Source: Saussurea involucrata
Taxonomy: Eukaryota; Streptophyta; Magnoliopsida; Asterales; Asteraceae
DNA length: 64,000 bases
Assembly (NCBI GenBank): GCA_033807775.1
Contig: CM066314.1
Coordinates: forward strand, 150,649,429 to 150,713,428
Direction: 5' to 3'
Part shown: positions 20,632-34,600 of the stretch, piece after piece
How positions within the stretch are numbered: position 1 is the first letter of the stretch
Layout: every line of letters begins with the position of its first letter
The notes under the pieces: model-generated
Told to the model about the DNA's origin: nothing
Seen by the model: only the letters and a program-made list of their open reading frames with translations
Databases searched by the model: none
Position numbers and translations under genes: made by a program

Positions 20632-21790
20632 AGTAAGGCGTGGACTTAGATGGTCGGGCGTCGTCTCATGGGCAGTAAGGTGTAATTCCATATATGTGCT
20701 TAGCACGGGATAGGCATCGGGATCCATGATAAGTAAGGCGTGGACCTATATGGTCGGGCGTCGTCTCATGGGCAGTAAGGTGTAATCCCTAATGTGTTGT
20801 TGTGGATTTGGAGTGACCCAATGTATAGATCTGGAGTGGTTGAAGTTGGGGGCTCCCTAGTCTCGCGGGCAATAGATCTGGAGTGATTGAGCTCAGTTTA
20901 CGAGAGTAATCCACGTGGGTGTTTTTATTGCATAGTAAGTGACCCACTTTAGTGTTCCGTCACGTGCAATGTATACGGGTCTCCCCCGTCACCGAAAGGT
21001 GTTGTTTTGGGTATTTGTTGCTACTCATGTTTTCGGTGACGTGTTATATTTATATGGATTGTTTTTCCATGGTATGTAAGTTGTGGTTTATATCTCATCC
21101 GTGTGTGTTGTTTTGGGTAATTGTGTTTATCCATGTTTTCGGTAACGTATCATATTTATGAGATTTGCATTTCCACGTTATATGAGTTGTGGATTATGTT
21201 TCATCCACGTTTTGAGATGTTTTGGGATAATGGCAAATAATTATAAGTTTAATCGTTTTGAGTGTCAAATGCTATTTCACCTTTCGTTGACTTTGTGAAT
21301 AAGTCTACTTTTGAGAAATCATGTTATAATAAATATTTTAACATGGGAATTGTGTGAGTTGGAAAAATGGGTGATTTGTATTTGAAGTAAACTCTTTTGA
21401 AGTCATGACTAAAAACTACACTCCTCTTGATTTATGAATTTATATAGTCATGATAAAATGTTTGAACTCACTAGGCGTAAGCCTAACCCTTTTTATTTTT
21501 CGGCATGTGCAACAGGCTCAGGTTGGGGGTAGCTCTAGTTACATTGTGAAGTGGCGAGTGCTAGTAGAGTGCACGAGAGGTGACATGATTAGTGAAGTCT
21601 TCCGCAATAGTTTGGACTAGCAATTTGTGTGGGGTTAAGTAACACCCGATTAAGTCATTTTATTGTGGGAATTATAATGTTTTAATTTCCGAGGTATTTT
21701 AAGGAATGAATTGTAGATGTGATTTCGTTAATTTGGCTATTTTATTCAATTTTGAAGTTAGTTGCTCGTTCCAAATTTGAGGGTGTTACA

Positions 21791-22848
21791 AGTTGGTATC
21801 AGAGCATAAGTTTGAGAGATTTAGGTGTTGATTTTGGATACCTAGACTCAAACTAGCGTTTGTTTAAGTAAATGAGAGTGAAATTCACCTTTAGGCACTT
21901 TAAGATAGGATGTTTTGAAGTTGATGGATGTTGTTAGAAACGAGAGTCACGTCGAGAGTAACAAGGATAATCTTGTATGGTGCGTTCATAGTGACACCTG
22001 GCCAGTGTCATGGTGAACCTACTAGTACATGTGCGTACTTGAATTACTTTAATGTGATGATCGTTGGGGTAGTGAAGGAGGTTCTAAGCTAGTAGTCGTT
22101 GGAATAGATGGACGATTCTAGTATTAGTCACTTGGAGTGACGATAAGCATGATGTTTGCTTTAAGTAGACCGTTTCGGGTCAAGATTGATGGTTGGATTA
22201 GAACCATAGGCCTAATGAGCCGATTTTGATCTGAGGAAAAACCGTAAAGTTAATTGAAGTAATTCTCAACTTACCTTAAGAGGTTAAAGCATCCGGATGA
22301 CAATAGTGAACCGGAGAATTTTGGAAGGGTATGAGTTGAGACGTTGAATGCCGACTAAGTCATGCACAAAGTTTATTTTGAAAATAAATTTCATCAACTA
22401 CTTCTTGTGTTTCCAATCCTTATACGGATTGTGTTATGAATTTTGGGAAAATGTTTGGCACATACACAAGATTTTGAATCGTGGTTTTGAAACGTGCATG
22501 AAACCAGTTTATTGCGGGAGTTGCAAACTCCGCCGGAACCTGTTTTGTTTTATTTCATCGTTGTTCAACATTGTTTTGGGATATAATGATAATCATATTT
22601 TTATGATGTTTAAGATGTTGGGCAAGTGACTACGGCTTGTGACTTTAACATTGGATCTCCTCCACATATGTTAAAGTTTGGACGGAAAGTTATCTTCCAT
22701 GATGTCTGTGTAAAATTATTTTGGAGAATTTGTTTAATATGAGTTTGTTAAACAGTGTTGTTTATATAGTGTTACCCTAGAGGGGGATTGTTGGGATTTT
22801 GGCGCCTCATTCAGGATTTTGCTTATAGCAATTTGGCTTTGGAAGCAT
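21791..22848 (+). repeat. First copy of the start of element A's internal region
   Basis: Matches 31684-32748 almost exactly, then stops at GGAAGCAT and switches to element B's LTR (AAGGGAACTC). The shared GCAT at 22845-22848 is the microhomology at the duplication junction. Non-coding. Confidence 0.92.
21794..21805 (+). other. Primer-binding site of element A (first copy)
   Basis: TGGTATCAGAGC, complementary to initiator-Met tRNA, three bases after the LTR end. Confidence 0.93.
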
Positions 22849-23782
22849 AAGGGAACTCACCTGATGCTCGGCTAAACCACACACTACTCGAAGCTCACTT
22901 AATCTCCAAACGATCACCTGAATTTGGGGTTAACAAAGGAGGTATTAGACTCCCCAATTATACTTTAAAACATCCCCCATAACGTCCTAAGACAATCCCC
23001 TAAACCAAGCCTCGAACCCAAACCCGAACGACCAACGAAGCAGAAAACGAGAATCGCCCAACAGGGACTTACGCGGTTTGCTACGCGGTTTGCAAACCGC
23101 GTGAAAGACCGCGTAACCCTCTGGTCGAGCATTCTCAGTTCTGCTCACCAGGGTCAGCTCGAAAATCCACATGAATCCTCCTAATTCGATTCCAATTGAT
23201 TGATAACTTCACAAAACAATCTCCAAAACTATCTATACATTAGGGAAACAATTCTCATTACTTAAATCAATCCATTCCGCAATCAAACTATCATGAACTA
23301 CTCTTTTGAAAACACAATTCCTTTCTAAAATGGATTATACTTAAGAACCTCCATTGGAAAGGGTGGAACAACACCAAGAGTTCACAAACTCCACAAGGGA
23401 ATCATCCAACACACCCTTCCAATTGGTTTTGTCTCAAAATACTTGAAGAAGAAGAGAAATCAAAATGAATCATTCATCTCAAGCCCATTTCCAGCACAAA
23501 ATCAAAGAGATAAAGATGAAGGTATACCTTAATTGCAAGTTCCTTCAATACCTAGCCCCAACACCTTCTCAAATCTTCAATGGTGGAAATCTTGAGCTCT
23601 TCTCCTCCCTTGCACTTCTCCAGCCGAAATGTAGAACAAGAAATAGGGTTTTTGGGGTTTTTATCTTATTAAACTTTTCCCTTTCACAAACCAGCCACTG
23701 AACTTTGAGTTTTTACAAAAAGACCCCAGAATTTCCTTATTTCTGCACTAATACCACAAGAGATGAAATATGGGATGTTACA
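22849..23782 (-). repeat. Truncated 3' LTR of element B
   Basis: 934 bp matching 29591-30524; the missing part was lost at the duplication junction. It ends GATGTTACA, where the other copies have GGTGTTACA. Confidence 0.93.
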
Positions 23783-23800
23783 TCACCTCCCCCTTAACAG
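23783..23800 (-). other. Polypurine tract of element B
   Basis: The - strand reads AAGGGGGAGGTGA directly before the 3' LTR. Confidence 0.88.
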
Positions 23801-26800
23801 GATTCCGTCCCCGGAATCTCATCACTGAAAAGGTGTGGGTACCTTGCTCTCATATCGGTCTCAGTTTCCCACGTCGCTTCACTCCCCTTGTGGAAACGCC
23901 ACAACACTTTCACAAGGCTAATCTCTTTGTTCCTTGTTCTCCGAACCTTACGGTCGGTGATAGCTTCGGGCTCCTCCACAAAGTTCAATTTCTCATCAAT
24001 CTGGACTTCGTGCAGAGGTATTACCATATCGGCTTCCGCCAAGCATTTCCTCAGATTCGACACGTGAAAGGTATTATGAATTCTTTGCAGTTCCACAGGT
24101 AATTCCAACTTATAAGCTACTTCTCCGATGCGCTCAATGATCTTGAACGGTCCTATGTAGCGGGGGCTCAACTTTCCCCTCTTCCCGAATCTGATTACTC
24201 CTTTCCAAGGGGATACTTTCAGCATCACCTTATCCCCAACCTGGAACTCGATGTCCTTACGCCTCTTGTCGGCGTAACTCTTTTGCCGGTCACGAGCAAC
24301 TTTCAGCCTTTCCCTCACTTGGTCGATCTTGTCGGCAGTCAACTGTACTATTTCGGGTCCAGTCAGTTGTTTCTCCCCGACCTCGTTCCAACAAAGAGGT
24401 GTCCGACACTTCCTACCGTAGAGTATCTCATAAGGAGCAGCCTTTATGCTTGCGTGGAAACTATTGTTATACGCAAACTCGATCAACGGTAGGTGGTTCT
24501 CCCACGAACCCCGAAAATCTAACGCGCAAGCTCTCAACATGTCTTCCAGGGTATGGATGGTTCGCTCGCTCTGACCATCAGTCTGAGGATGGTATGCGGT
24601 GCTCATCTTAATTTGAGACCCCATTTCGCGCTGGAAGCTCCTCCAAAAAGTCGACGTAAATCGACTATCACGATCCGAGACTATTGACGATGGCACCCCA
24701 TGACGGGTCACTATCTCGTCGATGTACAACTTTGCCAACTTCTCCATCGGGTAGGATTCCTTTATTGGAAGGAAATGCGCCGATTTGGTGAGTCGGTCTA
24801 CAATCACCCAAATGGCATCGAAACCCTTTGGAGTTCTAGGCAGTTTTGTCACGAAATCCATCGCAATTTGATCCCACTTCCATACCGGAATAACCAAGGG
24901 TTGGAGTTTTCCGTACGGTCGTTGGTGCTCCACTTTCACCCTCAGACACGTAACACACCTTTCAACAAAATAAGCTATATCTTTTTTCATACCCGGCCAC
25001 CAATAGTCTTGCCGCAAATCACCAAACATCTTGTTCGTTCCTGGATGGATGGAGTACTTTGACTTGTGAGCCTCCTCTAGTATCAACTTCCGCACATTTC
25101 CCAACCTCGGAACCCATACTCTACCATTGAGGCATTTCAGTCCTCGGCTATCTTCTACTAGGGAGTCCACGTTCCCCACCATCCGCTCTTTCTTGAGATT
25201 CTCAACCGCAGACGCTTCCACTTGCCATTTCTTTATTTCACCCAGCAGATTAAATGTGACCTCGGCTCTTAAGGCTATGATCTTTGAAGCTTCTCCCCTT
25301 TCTTTACGGCTCAAGGCGTCAGCCACTACGTTAGCTTTCCCGGGATGGTACTCAATCTCGCAGTCGTAGTCTGATAATAACTCCATCCACATGCGTTGTC
25401 TCATGTTTAGCTCTTTCTGATCGAAGATGTGACGAAGGCTTTTGTGATCGGTGAAGATCTTACACTTCGTCCCATACAAATAATGCCTCCAAATCTTTAA
25501 GGCGAAAACGACGGCCGCCAACTCTAAATCGTGTGTGGGGTATCGCCTCTCATGCTCCTTCAATTGACGGGACGCATAAGCGATCACTTTACCACGCTAC
25601 ATCAAGACACACCCCAAGCCCAATTTAGAGGCGTCGCTGTACACTACAAAGTCTTCCGTTCCTTCAGGTAAGGTTAGAATTGGAGCCTCACTCAACATTT
25701 CTTTTAACCTTTGGAAGGCTTCTTCTTGCCCTTCGGTCCAATTGAACTTGGCGTTCTTCTTGGTCAAAGAAGTCAACGGAGTAGCAATTTTCGAGAAGTC
25801 TTTGATGAACTTCCGATAATACCCCGCTAACCCAAGGAAACTGCGGACTTCGGACGGCGTTCTAGGCGGTTCCCAGTTCCTGATAGCTTCCACTTTTGTC
25901 GGGTCAACCTTGATTCCACTCTGGGTCACTACATGCCCCAAAAACTGCACCTCTCGAAGCCAAAATTCGCATTTCGAAAATTTGGCATAAAGTTTCTCCC
26001 GCTTCAACAAATCCAACACCGCCCTCAAATGCTCCCTATGCTCTTCCTCCGATTTCGAATAGACGAGGATGTCGTCTATGAAGACGATCACGAATTTATC
26101 TAAATAGGGTTGACACACCCTATTCATCAAATCCATAAACGCGGCGGGAGCATTCGTTAATCCGAACGGCATCACTAAAAACTCGTAATGGCCGTATCGG
26201 GTTCGAAAAGCTGTCTTTGGAATATCTTCTCCTCGTACCTTGAGTTGATGGTACCCCGATCTCAGGTCTACCTTTGAAAAGTAGCTAGCCCCTTGCAACT
26301 GATCGAACAAGTCGTCGATTCTGGGGAGCGGGTACTTGTTCTTGACAGTGACCTTGTTGAGTTCGCGATAATCGATGCACATCCTCATAGTCCCGTCCTT
26401 CTTCTTCACAAAGAGCACCGGCGCACCCCATGGTGAGGTACTCGGTATCACGAACCCCTTGTCGAGCAACTCTTGGAGTTGAGTCATCATCTCCTTCATC
26501 TCGGAAGGTGCCAATCGATATGGCGCACGAGCTATTGGTGTGGCTCCTGGCACCAGGTCGATTCGGAACTCGATTTGGCGGTCCGGTGGTAGATCGCACA
26601 AATCGTCCGGAAACACTTCCGGGTATTCACCCACTATCGGTACATCTCCTACCTCGCGCTTTTCTTTCTTTGCATCCACCACATAGGCTAGATAACTCTG
26701 ACACCCCTTCCTTAGACATTTAGTAGCCTTAATTAAGGAAATAAGACTAGACTTCCTATCTCGACGGTTCCCATAAATCACTACCATTCCCTTATCTGGC

Positions 26801-28597
26801 AATTGCACACGAATCAACTTCTTGTTGCAGACGATGGTAGCATTATTTTTCGCCAACCAATCCATCCCCAACACTACATCAAACTCTCCCATCGGCATCG
26901 GGTACAAACGAATCGGTATCAAACTCCCCTCTATGTCTATACAACATCCCTCCACCACACTACTAACAAGTACTACGTTATCATCGGCGGTCTCCACTTC
27001 TAAAACACTACCCAAATGCTTAGGCCTCACCCCCAAACGTTTCACGAAAACAGGAGATACAAAGGAGCGATTCGCCCCCGAATCAAATAACACACTGGCA
27101 CAAAGAGAGTTCACCAAAAAGGTACCTGTCACGACATCCGGAGTTTCCTCCGCCTCATCCGCTGTCATACGAAATGCACGTCCCTTCGCGCGTGCCGGTT
27201 CTTCCTTTTTCTCAACTCCTTGCACCCCTTGACGATTCCCATACTGACCCGGTCCTCCTCTCCTAAGCATGGGACAGTCATACCGCTTATGGTCCATCGA
27301 CCCACACTGGAAACAACCCTGCTTCTGCGGGCAATCCCTTGACATATGCCCCGGCAGCCCACAATGAAAACACGTCCCCGAGTCCGCCTTACACTCTCCT
27401 CTATGCATCCGATGACACTTCCCACACGGCTTGTTACCATATCCCCGATTTCCACGCGGCTCCGGCCTCGAAACTTTCCCCTTTCGAGCATCATTTCCCG
27501 GTCCATCCCATTTTCTCTTCTCCCCGGCCCTCTCCGATTGCTGACGATCTTTTTCCTTTTCTACCAACTCGGCCGCATTTATAGCCGCTTGGAAAGTGTT
27601 AGGATTTCTTGCCATTACCAACTCCCGCACGCTACTCTTCAATCCATAGAGATACCTCTCTACTCGGCGCTCCTCGGTTGGGACATACGTTTCCGCAAAA
27701 CGAGCTTTCTCAATAAACTTGGAAGTGTACTCCCTCACGGTCGAGTCCCCTTGTGCTAAGTTCAAAAACTCCTCTTCCAATTTCTTAATTGCCGCTAGAG
27801 GGCAAAACTGCGCCTTGAACCTCCTCACAAATTCTTCCCATCTCATAGTCTTGGCCACTGACGATCCCAAACCCCCGGTTTCGGCATCCCACCAAAAGAT
27901 GGCCTCCGACTTCAACATAGACAGGGCGTAGATCACCTTATCCTCTTCGGCACACTTACAAATGTCAAATACCAGCTCCATTTCTCGAACCCACCTTATG
28001 GCTAACACCGGGTCGCATTCCCCTTGGAAGGTAGGAGGTTTGCAAGATGAGAATGCTTTGTGACTACATCCTCTAGCTGCCGACTCGTTCACCACTAGCG
28101 TCGTGGATTGCTTGTGGCTACCAACTTCCGTAGGAGGCGGGCTAGACAATTCAGTGGCTGCCTTACTCTCACTGTTCTCTTTACTCCCCGATGCCGAAAC
28201 ATCATGACGGTTCATCCAACGGTCTAACTTTTCCTGCAGCTTCACCATTTCTGTGGCGAAGGCCTCTTGAGTTACAAAGGCATGATTTCCCGATGCCGAG
28301 TCCCCTTGATGGGACTTTTCCCGATGCCGAGTCCCCTTGATGGGACTTTTCCCGCTCGGACGGTGCCTCAACGCTTTTCGTTTGACGACCAGCCGGAGTT
28401 TTCCTCTTTGGGCGAGTACCTTCCACGTTGGTAGTAGCCCTACGTGGAATGGTCTCACGTCCCCTTCCACGACCTCTTCCTCTACCCCGGGCAGCCGGCG
28501 CCCTCGGGGGAACCACGGGTTCGTCCACTTGAACCTCCTCAGACGGGGCCATTCTTACGCTAGGCACAGACCTGCTCCTTGACGATCTTCCAGTCAT
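23794..28597 (-). pseudogene. gag-pol: Element B Gag-Pol polyprotein, one frameshifting duplication and one stop
   Basis: Gag begins at MTGRSSRSRSV (28597), with an RG-rich segment. A 31-bp tandem duplication (about 28290-28351) shifts the frame, which then runs open from 28470 to 25597. A TAG there, where CAG is expected, interrupts RNase H. The same frame continues from 25587 to 23794. By nucleotide position: gag core 27560-28060; two zinc knuckles 27290-27400 (CFHCGLPGHMSRDC, CFQCGSMDHKRYDC); protease FDSGANRSFVS near 27080; RT 26000-26500 with FIDDILVYSKS; RNase H 25300-25680; integrase HHCC 24940-25070; integrase core D-D-E (MDFVTK, SDRDSRF, QSERTI); chromodomain-like end 23830-24000. 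Two lesions only, so a very recent pseudogene. Confidence 0.92.
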
Positions 28598-28861
28598 GAC
28601 GAAACTGATACAAAACACACAAAACAAACACTTAATACCAATATCACTCCCATGAGGTAATTTAAGTATCCTCACGTGCCTGTAAATTCGAAATTATATT
28701 GGCCAGGTATAATTCCCAATTTACCTCACATGATGATCCTCGACACCCCATTCCACGCATTCCTATTAGGTCTCCTCCTATGGCCGTCCTATATCTCGGT
28801 TGTGTCCCTACTCTAAAGTTTAAGTCTAGGCCCATCCGGTCACCTAAATCCCTTAAACTAT

Positions 28862-28874
28862 GGCTCTGATACCA
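28862..28874 (-). other. Primer-binding site of element B
   Basis: The - strand reads TGGTATCAGAGCC two bases inside the 5' LTR boundary; initiator-Met tRNA type. Confidence 0.93.
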
Positions 28875-28876
28875 TT

Positions 28877-30524
28877 TGTAACAACCCAAAAACTCCTAAC
28901 ATAAAATATAAGTCAAAAGCCCATAAGGGTCCCAATTACAACATAAACTCCCAAAATCAATTACATTGTTTACGGTCCTCAAGCAAATACAACCGAGATA
29001 CTAGCTAAACAAAAACTGAAACTTGACGGTCTCTAATCTCGCACCTTCGCCTCAAGCCTTCTCCTTTCCCTTGGACGAAGCACCTAAGCCACCTTTTCCT
29101 GAAAATGGTTTTTAAGTTTTGAAAGCGAGGGTTAGACCATAAGGTCTAGTGAATTCCCTCCTAAAAGCGTAACCACAAAACATTTTAAGAAACACGTTTC
29201 CTTGCAAACAATACTTGACAAGTTTGAGCTCAAACAAGGGTGTACACAGTGGCATGGACCAATAACACCTAACAAAGCCAGGCACGGCAACTCAACACCT
29301 TACAAAGCCAGGCACGGCAACTCGACACCTTACAAAGCCAGGCACGGCAACTCGACACCTTACAAAGCCAGGCACGGCAACTCGAAGGGTCATCCACTGT
29401 GCAACCCGACTCTACCACAGGCATAAACATTTAAAACATGCTTTAAAACTTACTCGAGGATAATCCTCCTTCCACTTGTAAAATAACACTTTTCATGCAT
29501 GAGAAAACATAAGGTCATGATGATCAAGTAAACTCATTTTCAGTCATATCAATTCTTCGCAATTCATTTTAAAAGATAGAAGTAATGCATAAGGGAACTC
29601 ACCTGATGCTCGGCTAAACCACACACTACTCGAAGCTCACTTAATCTCCAAACGATCACCTGAATTTGGGGTTAACAAAGGAGGTATTAGACTCCCCAAT
29701 TATACTTTAAAACATCCCCCATAACGTCCTAAGACAATCCCCTAAACCAAGCCTCGAACCCAAACCCGAACGACCAACGAAGCAGAAAACGAGAATCGCC
29801 CAACAGGGACTTACGCGGTTTGCTACGCGGTTTGCAAACTGCGTGAAAGACCGCGTAACCCTCTGGTCGAGCATTCTCAGTTCTGCTCACCAGGGTCAGC
29901 TCGAAAATCCACATGAATCCTCCTAATTCGATTCCAATTGATTGATAACTTCACAAAACAATCTCCAAAACTATCTATACATTAGGGAAACAATTCTCAT
30001 TACTTAAATCAATCCATTCCGCAATCAAACTATCATGAACTACTCTTTTGAAAACACAATTCCTTTCTAAAATGGATTATACTTAAGAACCTCCATTGGA
30101 AAGGGTGGAACAACACCAAGAGTTCACAAACTCCACAAGGGAATCATCCAACACACCCTTCCAATTGGTTTTGTCTCAAAATACTTGAAGAAGAAGAGAA
30201 ATCAAAATGAATCATTCATCTCAAGCCCATTTCCAGCACAAAATCAAAGAGATAAAGATGAAGGTATACCTTAATTGCAAGTTCCTTCAATACCTAGCCC
30301 CAACACCTTCTCAAATCTTCAATGGTGGAAATCTTGAGCTCTTCTCCTCCCTTGCACTTCTCCAGCCGAAATGTAGAACAAGAAATAGGGTTTTTGGGGT
30401 TTTTATCTTATTAAACTTTTCCCTTTCACAAACCAGCCACTTAACTTTGAGTTTTTACAAAAAGACCCCAGAATTTCCTTATTTCTGCACTAATACCACA
30501 AGAGATGAAATATGGGGTGTTACA
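28877..30524 (-). repeat. Full-length 5' LTR of element B
   Basis: 1648 bp. It is 30 bp longer than the solo copy, explained by a fourth 30-bp unit. Followed by AGTAA and then LTR A sequence. Confidence 0.94.
29264..29383. repeat. 30-bp tandem repeat x4 in full LTR B
   Basis: Units begin at 29264, 29294, 29324 and 29354. The solo LTR has three. Confidence 0.95.
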
Positions 30525-31683
30525 AGTAAGGCGTGGACTTAGATGGTCGGGCGTCGTCTCATGGGCAGTAAGGTGTAATTCCATATATGTGCTTAGCACG
30601 GGATAGGCATCGGGATCCATGATAAGTAAGGCGTGGACCTATATGGTCGGGCGTCGTCTCATGGGCAGTAAGGTGTAATCCCTAATGTGCTGTTGTGGAT
30701 TTGGAGTGACCCAATGTATAGATTTGGAGTGGTTGAAGTTGGGGGCTCCCTAGTCTCGCGGGCAATAGATCTGGAGTGATTGAGCTCAGTTTACGAGAGT
30801 AATCCACGTGGGTGTTTTTATTGCATAGTAAGTGACCCACTTTAGTGTTCCGTCACGTGCAATGTATACGGGTCTCCCCCGTCACCGAAAGGTGTTGTTT
30901 TGGGTATTTGTTGCTACTCATGTTTTCGGTGACGTGTTATATTTATATGGATTGTTTTTCCATGGTATGTAAGTTGTGGTTTATATCTCATCCGTGTGTG
31001 TTGTTTTGGGTAATTGTGTTTATCCATGTTTTCGGTAACGTATCATATTTATGAGATTTGCATTCCCACGTTATATGAGTTGTGGATTATGTTTCATCCA
31101 CGTTTTGAGATGTTTTGGGATAATGGCAAATAATTATAAGTTTAATCGTTTTGAGTGTCAAATGCTATTTCACCTTTCGTTGACTTTGTGAATAAGTCTA
31201 CTTTTGAGAAATCATGTTATAATAAATATTTTAACATGGGAATTGTGTGAGTTGGAAAAATGGGTGATTTGTATTTGAAGTAAACTCTTTTGAAGTCATG
31301 ACTAAAAACTACACTCCTCTTGATTTATGAATTTATATAGTCATGATAAAATGTTTGAACTCACTAGGCGTAAGCCTAACCCTTTTTATTTTTCGGCATG
31401 TGCAACAGGCTCAGGTTAGGGGTAGCTCTAGTTACATTGTGAAGTGGCGAGTGCTAGTAGAGTGCACGAGAGGTGACATGATTAGTGAAGTCTTCCGCAA
31501 TAGTTTGGACTAGCAATTTGTGTGGGGTTAAGTAACACCCGATTAAGTCATTTTATTGTGGGAATTATAATGTTTTAATTTCCGAGGTATTTTAAGGAAT
31601 GAATTGTAGATGTGATTTCGTTAATTTGGCTATTTTATTCAATTTTGAAGTTAGTTGCTCGTTCCAAATTTGAGGGTGTTACA
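30525..31683 (+). repeat. Second copy of the 3' part of LTR A
   Basis: Near identical to 20632-21790, ending GTGTTACA before another primer-binding site. It is the duplicated tail of the 5' LTR, not an independent insertion. Confidence 0.93.
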
Positions 31684-34600
31684 AGTTGGTATCAGAGCAT
31701 AAGTTTGAGAGATTTAGGTGTTGATTTTGGATACCTAGACTCAAACTAGCGTTTGTTTAAGTAAATGAGAGTGAAATTCACCTTTAGGCACTTTAAGATA
31801 GGATGTTTTGAAGTTGATGGATGTTGTTAGAAACGAGAGTCACGTCGAGAGTAACAAGGATAATCTTGTATGGTGCGTTCATAGTGACACCTGGCCAGTG
31901 TCATGGTGAACCTACTAGTACATGTGCGTACTTGAATTACTTTAATGTGATGATCGTTGGGGTAGTGAAGGAGGTTCTAAGCTAGTAGTCGTTGGAATAG
32001 ATGGACGATTCTAGTATTAGTCACTTGGAGTGACGATAAGCATGATGTTTGCTTTAAGTAGACCGTTTCGGGTCGAGATTGATGGTTGGATTAGAACCAC
32101 CATAGGCCTAATGAGCCGATTTTGATCTGAGGAAAAACCGTAAAGTTAATTGAAGTAATTCTCAACTTACCTTAAGAGGTTAAAGCATCCGGATGACAAT
32201 AGTGGACCGGAGAATTTTGGAAGGGTATGAGTTGAGACGTTGAATGCCGACTAAGTCATGCACAAAGTTTATTTTGAAAATAAATTTCATCAACTACTTC
32301 TTGTGTTTCCAATCCTTATATGGATTGTGTTATGAATTTTGGGAAAATGTTTGGCACATACACAAGATTTTGAATCGTGGTTTTGAAACGTGCATGAAAC
32401 CAGTTTATTGCGGGAGTTGCAAACTCCGTCGGAACCTGTTTTGTTTTATTTCATCGTTGTTCAACATTGTTTTGGGATATAATGATAATCATATTTTTAT
32501 GATGTTTAAGATGTTGGGCAAGTGACTACGGCTTGTGACTTTAACATTGGATCTCCTCCACATATGTTAAAGTTTGGACGGAAAGTTATCTTCCATGATG
32601 TCTGTGTAAAATTATTTTGGAGAATTTGTTTAATATGAGTTTGTTAAACAGTGTTGTTTATATAGTGTTACCCTAGAGGGGGATTGTTGGGATTTTGGCG
32701 CCTCATTCAGGATTTTGCTTATAGCAATTTGGCTTTGGAAGCATGATGTTTAGCGCCGTTTTATCGACTTGGAGTCATTGAGTCCATTGGGGTTCATGGA
32801 GTTTTGTTTTACGACATGTTGAGTCGTGTGAGTACAATTTTACAATATGCATACTCTATTTACCTATGTGAAAAGTTTACGAGTTATGTTGAGCATTTGG
32901 TCCCACTCGAGTTTTGTTGAGAAAAGTTAATTTTATGCCGTAAGGCGACTAAGAAGAAATGAGTTTGGAACTCTAGTGTCGCGTAACTTTCTTTCAAGGG
33001 TTTGTGTTACTGAGTATTTCGTTACATATAGTTCGGTGTATGGATTGATTTATACGTGACTTAAGTGATGCATGAAAGGACATTTTTTGTGACATTTCAT
33101 AATAAATTGCTTGGTGCGCTTTTGGTCAGTTAAATGTTTATTATCATTTTTATGTAAAACGTGTTATATCGACTTAGGGGTATGCATAGCTTGGTAACCA
33201 TTGTTCTCGTCACTTTGTTGAACGAATCGTGAGCGAAATTATTTTATTAACTCCTTGTTTAAATGAGAGACCATTTGGTCAAAGCATGTTTTAGTGATGT
33301 GGGGGTCACGAATGGTTTATGATGCATGATATTTGAAAAACACGAATGTATGAATCATTGACATTGGTCAATTTTGAATTTTCGAATACTTTGGAAAAGA
33401 ATTGAAAGCTTTTTGGTTTGGAGGAAATGTGTGTTTTGAGTATTTTTGACAAATACATTTTTAGCAATGATGTTTTGACGTTTTATGTTCCAAGTATGAA
33501 ATTTTGAGGAAAGAGCCTCGTGATAAAGATTTTAGAAAAATGGTTTGTATAAAACTATGGCGCGTGGAATTCTTATGTTTTAAACATTGATGCGCACCGT
33601 TGGTGTAATTTGAGATTTGAAAATAGGTTTGAACTTTTTTTTGGTGTCAACAAATTATTAACACTTATTTACTCGGATGTTTTAGACAAACGCATTGTTG
33701 TGTGCAAGTTTTGCCAGAAAGCGTTTTACTCAAATGTCATTATAAGACCGGGTGAGAAATTTTGGGAAAGTGATTTAAAGAGTTTCATCTTTTAAAATTT
33801 GGTCGCGAACCATTTGATGCATGTTATTTCGTTTCAAGAAAATTCTAATGGAAGTATTACAAGCTTGCATGTCTACCCCAATTTGTGGTTTTATGATGTT
33901 TTAGTCGATATTTTCAAGTGATGGGAACGTATGAATTTTGTTTTAAATATGGAAATTGCACAAGTCATTTTGTGTTGACTAAGGTGTATGTGCAAACCGT
34001 TTCATCATTTTGTATAAGAAACTGACGCGCGCAAATTTTGTTGGTGATCCGTGTTCCATGCCATTTTATGGTTAAAGGAGAAATTTTAGAGTCAAATGTC
34101 GTGGGACTTCTATTGAAATACGTGCACGCCTTTTGTTGCACCATGTTTAAAGTCGAGCAGTTACTTTACGTGCATGTTACAAGTCGATACATACTAGAGC
34201 TGTGACGATTCATTTTAAAAGAAGTTGTCTATTATGCTTTAGCGTTTGTTGATAAGCTGAACTGCAATGAAATAATTTTCAACATGATTTTCATATGTGG
34301 GACGAGCGTGTCCGTTTTGTGTAACTACCGAGTTGATGATAGTAGTTTTTCTATGCGTACGATTTATTTGATATGAAAATTCTTGCGTTGAAAATTTATG
34401 TGAAAAGTTTTGTTGATTGGCATATTTGTTAAAATATTCGCTTGAAAACCTTGAACTCGTTAGGACCTTAGAAAGGATAAGTACCCCAGTTAAAGGTAAG
34501 TGCGTGTAGCACTTCGACGGTGGAAGGTTGGGTATTCCACGCGTGTTGGTACCATAGGCCGGATGATATCGGTAGCGAAGTCAATGTGTTTGTGGTAATT

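Larger units (their letters stand above)
17374..21790 (+). repeat. 5' LTR of element A, interrupted by a solo LTR of B
   Basis: LTR A sequence occupies 17374-19013 and 20632-21790, about 2.8 kb without the insert. It differs from the 3' LTR by many substitutions and a short indel near 18553, so A is older than B or C. It includes a dyad cluster (17515-17745) and a duplicated segment of about 100 bp around GATGGTCGGGCGTCGTC. Confidence 0.9.
22849..30524 (-). mobile_element. LTR element B: chromodomain Ty3/gypsy (Tekay/Del-like)
   Basis: On the - strand: full 5' LTR 28877-30524, primer-binding site, gag-pol, polypurine tract, and a 3' LTR (22849-23782) missing its distal 714 bp. The full LTR is followed by AGTAA, the same insertion site as the solo LTR at 19014, so both descend from one insertion in LTR A. 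Domain order protease, RT, RNase H, integrase, chromodomain places it among the chromoviruses. The shared LTR part shows about three differences in 934 bp. Coding damage is small: a 31-bp duplication and one nonsense codon. Confidence 0.93.

Noticed and set aside
25587..25599. Programmed stop-codon read-through in element B
   Set aside because: The TAG sits inside RNase H where CAG is expected, not at a gag-pol border, and the element has another lesion; a point mutation is simpler.
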